From Opitutales bacterium (GTDB lineage Bacteria > Verrucomicrobiota > Verrucomicrobiia > Opitutales > Opitutaceae), in NCBI GenBank assembly GCA_021772595.1, contig JAJFLS010000311.1, positions 1 through 13,548 on the forward strand: a stretch of 13,548 bases of DNA, read 5' to 3'. Positions 11,597 through 13,548 of the stretch are shown here, piece after piece. The notes under the pieces were generated by a model, which saw only the letters and a program-made list of their open reading frames with translations, did not search any database and was not told where the DNA came from. Position numbers and translations under genes: made by a program. Numbering within the stretch: position 1 is the stretch's first letter; the number at the start of each line of letters is the position of its first letter.

Positions 11597-13548
11597 CTAC
11601 ACCACTTCGGTGCTTTGGATCGCCACTTCTTCCATTTCGGGAGCCGCTGGCTCGATCTCGCTGCCAAATGGCAAGGTGATACGAAGATCGCGGTACATCG
11701 GAAGACCCGTGCCCGCTGGGATCAAATGACCCATGATCACGTTCTCCTTGAAGCCCTGCAAACGGTCGATCTTGCTCAAGGTCGACGCATCCGTCAGTAC
11801 GCGAGTCGTTTCCTGGAAGGACGCCGCAGAGATGAAACTCTCGGTTTCGATCGACGACTTCGTAATGCCCAGAAGAACCGGCTCCGCTTCCGCTGGCTTG
11901 CCGCCCGCTTCCACAATGCGATTGTTCTCGCGCATGAACGTCGTACGTTCGACCTGCTCGCCCCAGAAAAACTCGGTGTCGCCTGGATCGGTCAACCTCA
12001 CTTTGCGAAGCATCTGACGAATGATGAGCTCGATGTGCTTATCATTAATCGTAACGCCTTGCAGACGATAGACTTCTTGGACCTCGTTGATCAGGAATTC
12101 GTACAAGCGGTTCGGCCCGAGAATATCGAGAATCTCGTGCGGATCCGCAGAACCTTCCGTCAGATGCTGGCCCTTGTGGACCACGTCGCCTTCTTGAACG
12201 ATAATCTGCTTGGCGTGCGGGATCAGGTGCTCTTCGTCTGTTCCGGTTTCCTCGTTCGACACGATCAGCTTGCGCTTCGCGCGAACGGTTCCACCGAAAG
12301 ATACGACCCCATCCAAACGAGCCATCTCGGCCGCTTCCTTTGGTCGACGCGCTTCGAAAAGCTCGGCAACACGCGGGAGACCACCCGTGATGTCCTTAGT
12401 CTTGGATGCTTGGCGAGGCGTTTTCGCAAGCAGTGCTCCTTGGGCAATCAAATCGCCCTCAGCAACCGCTACTTGAGCGCCCGTTGGAATGCTGTAAACC
12501 GCGAGGATCTTGCCCGTTTCGTCGCAAATTTCGACGGACGGATTCAAGTCTTCCTTATGCTCGATGATCACGGTCGCGATCCGGCCAGAACTTTCGTCCA
12601 GTTCCTTCTTGATCGTAACACCGCGAATCATATCGCGGAATTTAACAGTACCGGCTTTTTCGGAAAGGTTGGGAATATTGTACGGGTCCCAGCTAGCGAG
12701 AACCGCTCCTGCTTCGATCGTCTCCCCATCCTGGATACGAATCACAGAACCGACTACGACATCGTAGGCTTCCAGTTCGCGATCGTTCTTGTCCATAACC
12801 TGGATGGCGCCCGTCTTATTCAAGGCGATAAATACTGGACCTTCCGGAGTCTCGATATGCACCAAGCGCAAACCGCGGTATTTTACGCGACCCGTATTAC
12901 GAACAATGATTCGCGGATCCGTAACAACCGAACTCGCGATCCCTCCAATGTGGAAGGTACGCATCGTCAACTGCGTTCCCGGCTCGCCGATCGACTGAGC
13001 AGCGATGATGCCTACTGAGTCGCCCAGTTTCGCGAGATCGTTGGACGCGGGATTGATTCCGTAAGATTTTCCGTCAATACCGTAATTGGCCGAAGATGTC
13101 AGTGGAGACATTACCTTCAAACGCTCGATGCCAAGATCTTCGATCCTCTGAGCGGTCTGCTCTGAGATCAGCTCGCCAGAAGAGACGACCAATTCGTCCG
13201 GATTAGAAGGGTTGAAAACATCTTCGCAAGAGCAGCGTCCTTCAACGCGCTCGCGAAGGCTCACCATCTCGTCGTCACCTTCGAAAATCGCTCGCTTCCA
13301 AATACCATCGCGTGTGCCGCAATCGTCTTCAGTAATAATCACGTCCATCGCGACATCGCAAAGCTTACGAGTCAAGTAACCCGCATCCGCAGTCTTGAGC
13401 GCAGTATCCGCGAGCCCCTTACGAGCGCCGTGAGTCGAAATGAAGTACTCTAGTACGGTGAGTCCTTCACGGAATGAAGACAGAATCGGACGTTCGATAA
13501 TTTCGCCCGACGGCTTCGCCATAAGTCCACGCGTACCGCAAAGCTGCC
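11597..13548 (-). CDS. rpoC: RNA polymerase beta-prime subunit, C-terminal half
   Basis: The 3' part (about 650 codons) of RpoC; the 5' part lies beyond the right edge. The frame is open through 13548 (upstream of the internal Met at 13522 it reads QLCGTRGL). Residues are numbered here from that Met. Landmarks are the bridge helix FISTHGARKGLADTALKTAD (27-46), the trigger-loop base QSIGEPGTQLTMRTFHIGG (176-194), a large trigger-loop insertion of the Gram-negative SI3 type (about 200-370), KDITGGLPRVAELFEARRPK (376-395), VYRLQGVTINDKHIE (484-498) and SFISAASFQETTRVL (562-576). The second zinc site keeps Cys68 (E. coli Cys814), but the other three ligands are Ser143, Asp150 and Ser153. The C-terminus is a short acidic tail. 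An intrinsic terminator follows. Confidence 0.97.
   Translation of the reverse strand, partial: QLCGTRGLMAKPSGEIIERPILSSFREGLTVLEYFISTHGARKGLADTALKTADAGYLTRKLCDVAMDVIITEDDCGTRDGIWKRAIFEGDDEMVSLRERVEGRCSCEDVFNPSNPDELVVSSGELISEQTAQRIEDLGIERLKVMSPLTSSANYGIDGKSYGINPASNDLAKLGDSVGIIAAQSIGEPGTQLTMRTFHIGGIASSVVTDPRIIVRNTGRVKYRGLRLVHIETPEGPVFIALNKTGAIQVMDKNDRELEAYDVVVGSVIRIQDGETIEAGAVLASWDPYNIPNLSEKAGTVKFRDMIRGVTIKKELDESSGRIATVIIEHKEDLNPSVEICDETGKILAVYSIPTGAQVAVAEGDLIAQGALLAKTPRQASKTKDITGGLPRVAELFEARRPKEAAEMARLDGVVSFGGTVRAKRKLIVSNEETGTDEEHLIPHAKQIIVQEGDVVHKGQHLTEGSADPHEILDILGPNRLYEFLINEVQEVYRLQGVTINDKHIELIIRQMLRKVRLTDPGDTEFFWGEQVERTTFMRENNRIVEAGGKPAEAEPVLLGITKSSIETESFISAASFQETTRVLTDASTLSKIDRLQGFKENVIMGHLIPAGTGLPMYRDLRITLPFGSEIEPAAPEMEEVAIQSTEVV

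Noticed and set aside
11615..13018. 467-residue plus-strand open frame opposite rpoC
   Set aside because: It is the antisense of rpoC, with no recognisable domain and low-complexity composition expected from codon bias on the other strand.
1..13548. CRISPR arrays, tRNA or rRNA genes, IS elements or phage genes
   Set aside because: No regularly spaced repeats, cloverleaf sequences, transposase motifs or phage proteins were seen on either strand.

Overview
The window reads as a chromosomal housekeeping locus from a Gram-negative bacterium, most likely of the Verrucomicrobiota (Opitutia-like). This assignment is inference. It rests on the gene order rpsL-rpsG-fusA-rpsJ with no tuf gene between fusA and rpsJ, an EF-G with a short N-terminal extension ending in PMEWTRNIGIAAH, an RpoC that carries a large insertion in its trigger loop, and patchy use of Shine-Dalgarno (SD) sequences. 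No 16S rRNA gene or other decisive marker is present.

Layout from the left: positions 1-9242 are one long minus-strand cluster. It is the fused str-S10-spc ribosomal super-operon, so it is transcribed from right to left. In transcription order the genes are rpsL, rpsG, fusA, rpsJ, rplC, rplD, rplW, rplB, rpsS, rplV, rpsC, rplP, rpmC, rpsQ, rplN, rplX and the first 110 codons of rplE, which runs off the left edge. Spacing is tight (4-50 bases, with rplD and rplW overlapping as ATGA). The exception is a 97-base gap between rpsJ and rplC, which can fold into a small multi-helix structure. Together these genes supply 30S and 50S proteins and the translocase EF-G.

Positions 9243-9481 are a divergent promoter region. 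Positions 9482-11443 hold two plus-strand genes. The first is a nucleoside phosphorylase/nucleosidase-family protein with the MTA/SAH-nucleosidase catalytic residues. The second is a radical SAM protein of the spore photoproduct lyase family. They are separated by a pair of inverted palindromes (10347-10417) with the architecture of a REP doublet (REPIN). The first gene's stop codon lies inside this repeat. The pair sits between rpoC and rpsL, which are neighbours in many bacteria, and points against both.

Positions 11444-11596 are a convergent intergenic region with a perfect 14-base inverted repeat and a clear rho-independent terminator for rpoC. Positions 11597-13548 (minus) are the 3' half of rpoC. 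Its most striking feature is that three of the four cysteines of the second zinc site of the beta-prime subunit are replaced (Ser, Asp, Ser) in an otherwise gap-free, well-conserved region.

The ribosomal cluster is ordinary. The points worth a second look are the RpoC zinc-site loss, the lyase-family/nucleosidase pair with altered active-site positions, the REPIN-like doublet, and the structured gap upstream of rplC.
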